64,000 nt of DNA from Sycon ciliatum (Eukaryota > Porifera > Calcarea > Leucosolenida > Sycettidae): positions 15,876,131 through 15,940,130 of the forward strand of contig NC_088644.1 of assembly GCF_964019385.1 (NCBI RefSeq), given 5' to 3'. Under the pieces are notes generated by a model. That model was given only the letters and a program-made list of their open reading frames with translations. It did not search any database and was not told the DNA's origin. Both the position numbers and the translations under genes were made by a program. Below, piece after piece: positions 63,614-64,000 of the stretch. Positions within the stretch are counted from its first letter, which is position 1; the number at the start of each line of letters is the position of its first letter.

Positions 63614-64000
63614 TCAGCGGGCAGAAGCCAAGGTTTTGTACTTCTGAAGTGGAACAATGTCATTACCAGATTCATCCAACAAATAATGTTCAGGCTCCCA
63701 AGTGGCATCAGAGTAGCCTTGCCACTTGACTAGGTACTGAAGCTGATTCTGCCGGCGGCGGTGACTGAGAATGTTCTCCACCACATAGCGGGCATGACCA
63801 TCAAGGTCCGTGATAGGCGGAGGCGTAGGCTGTCTCCTATTAGGAATAGCGTTCTTCTCGTAGGCACGGAGTGCCGACACATTAAATACCGGGTGACAGC
63901 GGCTGGTATGAGGCAACTTGAGCTTGTAGGCATTCGGGCCGACCACATGGGTTATAGGAAAGGGGCCAAACCACTTGGGGCGTAATTTATGGGATGGTCG
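63614..64000 (-). CDS. Ty3/Gypsy integrase C-terminus with chromodomain (partial)
   Basis: The frame is open to the window edge, so the start lies outside. In order: the GPF/Y module (KLRPKWFGPFPITHVVGPNA), YKLKLPHTSRCHPVFNVSAL, a linker, then a chromodomain (YVVENILSHRRRQNQLQYLV, KWQGYSDATWEPEHYL). This domain order marks a chromovirus, whose chromodomain targets integration to modified histones. The stop at 63614 is followed by the polypurine tract and 3' LTR. No frameshift is seen in the visible part, so the element could be complete beyond the window. Confidence 0.92.
   Translation of the reverse strand, partial: RPSHKLRPKWFGPFPITHVVGPNAYKLKLPHTSRCHPVFNVSALRAYEKNAIPNRRQPTPPPITDLDGHARYVVENILSHRRRQNQLQYLVKWQGYSDATWEPEHYLLDESGNDIVPLQKYKTLASAR

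Overview
The window is eukaryotic, most likely from a marine invertebrate animal. It has no operons or ribosome-binding sites. It carries microsatellites, frequent ACATGTACATGT runs, tRNA-derived SINEs, several LINE clades, Ty3/Gypsy and Crypton sequences, hAT- and Kolobok-type transposons, and Penelope/retrozyme-like repeats with hammerhead ribozymes. I cannot name the species; a sponge or another non-vertebrate animal fits. No rRNA gene, functional tRNA gene or CRISPR array is visible.

The only clear host-type genes are seven intronless paralogs of one unrecognised family (266-312 aa), at 3.3, 9.2, 16.7, 19.2, 37.1, 42.0 and 60.8 kb. Each has a variable alanine-rich helical N-terminus and a conserved C-terminal domain with the signature NMKTWN(D/E)QI...AIK(D)GKL. 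Six of the seven start Met-Gly, and those six have TATA-like boxes 85-190 bp upstream of the ATG. Two of them (9.2 and 16.7 kb) lie in a tandem segmental duplication (about 7.1-11.5 kb and 13.3-18.5 kb).

Region by region: 0-7 kb holds paralog 1, two TIR elements and a minisatellite. 7-18.5 kb is the segmental duplication, packed with palindromic repeats carrying at least five types of hammerhead-like motif. The best is a 923-bp retrozyme-like insertion (15086-16008) with two hammerheads in opposite orientation and an 11-bp target-site duplication. 19-28 kb has paralog 4, a hAT element with a perfect 8-bp duplication, LINE and Kolobok remnants and a TA-flanked MITE. 28.5-34.6 kb is an array of six almost identical 735-bp LTRs, separated by 45-nt segments complementary to the 3' end of a CCA-tailed tRNA-Leu. 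The third LTR is split by a 1443-bp TTAA-flanked element. 35-43 kb has a second Kolobok copy, paralogs 5 and 6 and their duplicated promoter regions. 43.8-46 kb has two retroelement pol fragments. 48.6-50.1 kb is an open Crypton-like tyrosine recombinase. 52-54 kb is a three-layer nested insertion. 54.5-57.5 kb holds SINEs and a LINE. 58.8-59.5 kb is a diverged solo LTR. 60.8-61.8 kb is paralog 7, and the right edge is the 3' end of a Ty3/Gypsy chromovirus with its LTR.

The paralog family probably expanded by local duplication in a mobile-element-rich locus. The most unusual observations are the hammerhead retrozyme cluster, the LTR/tRNA-copy array and the uncharacterised paralog family.
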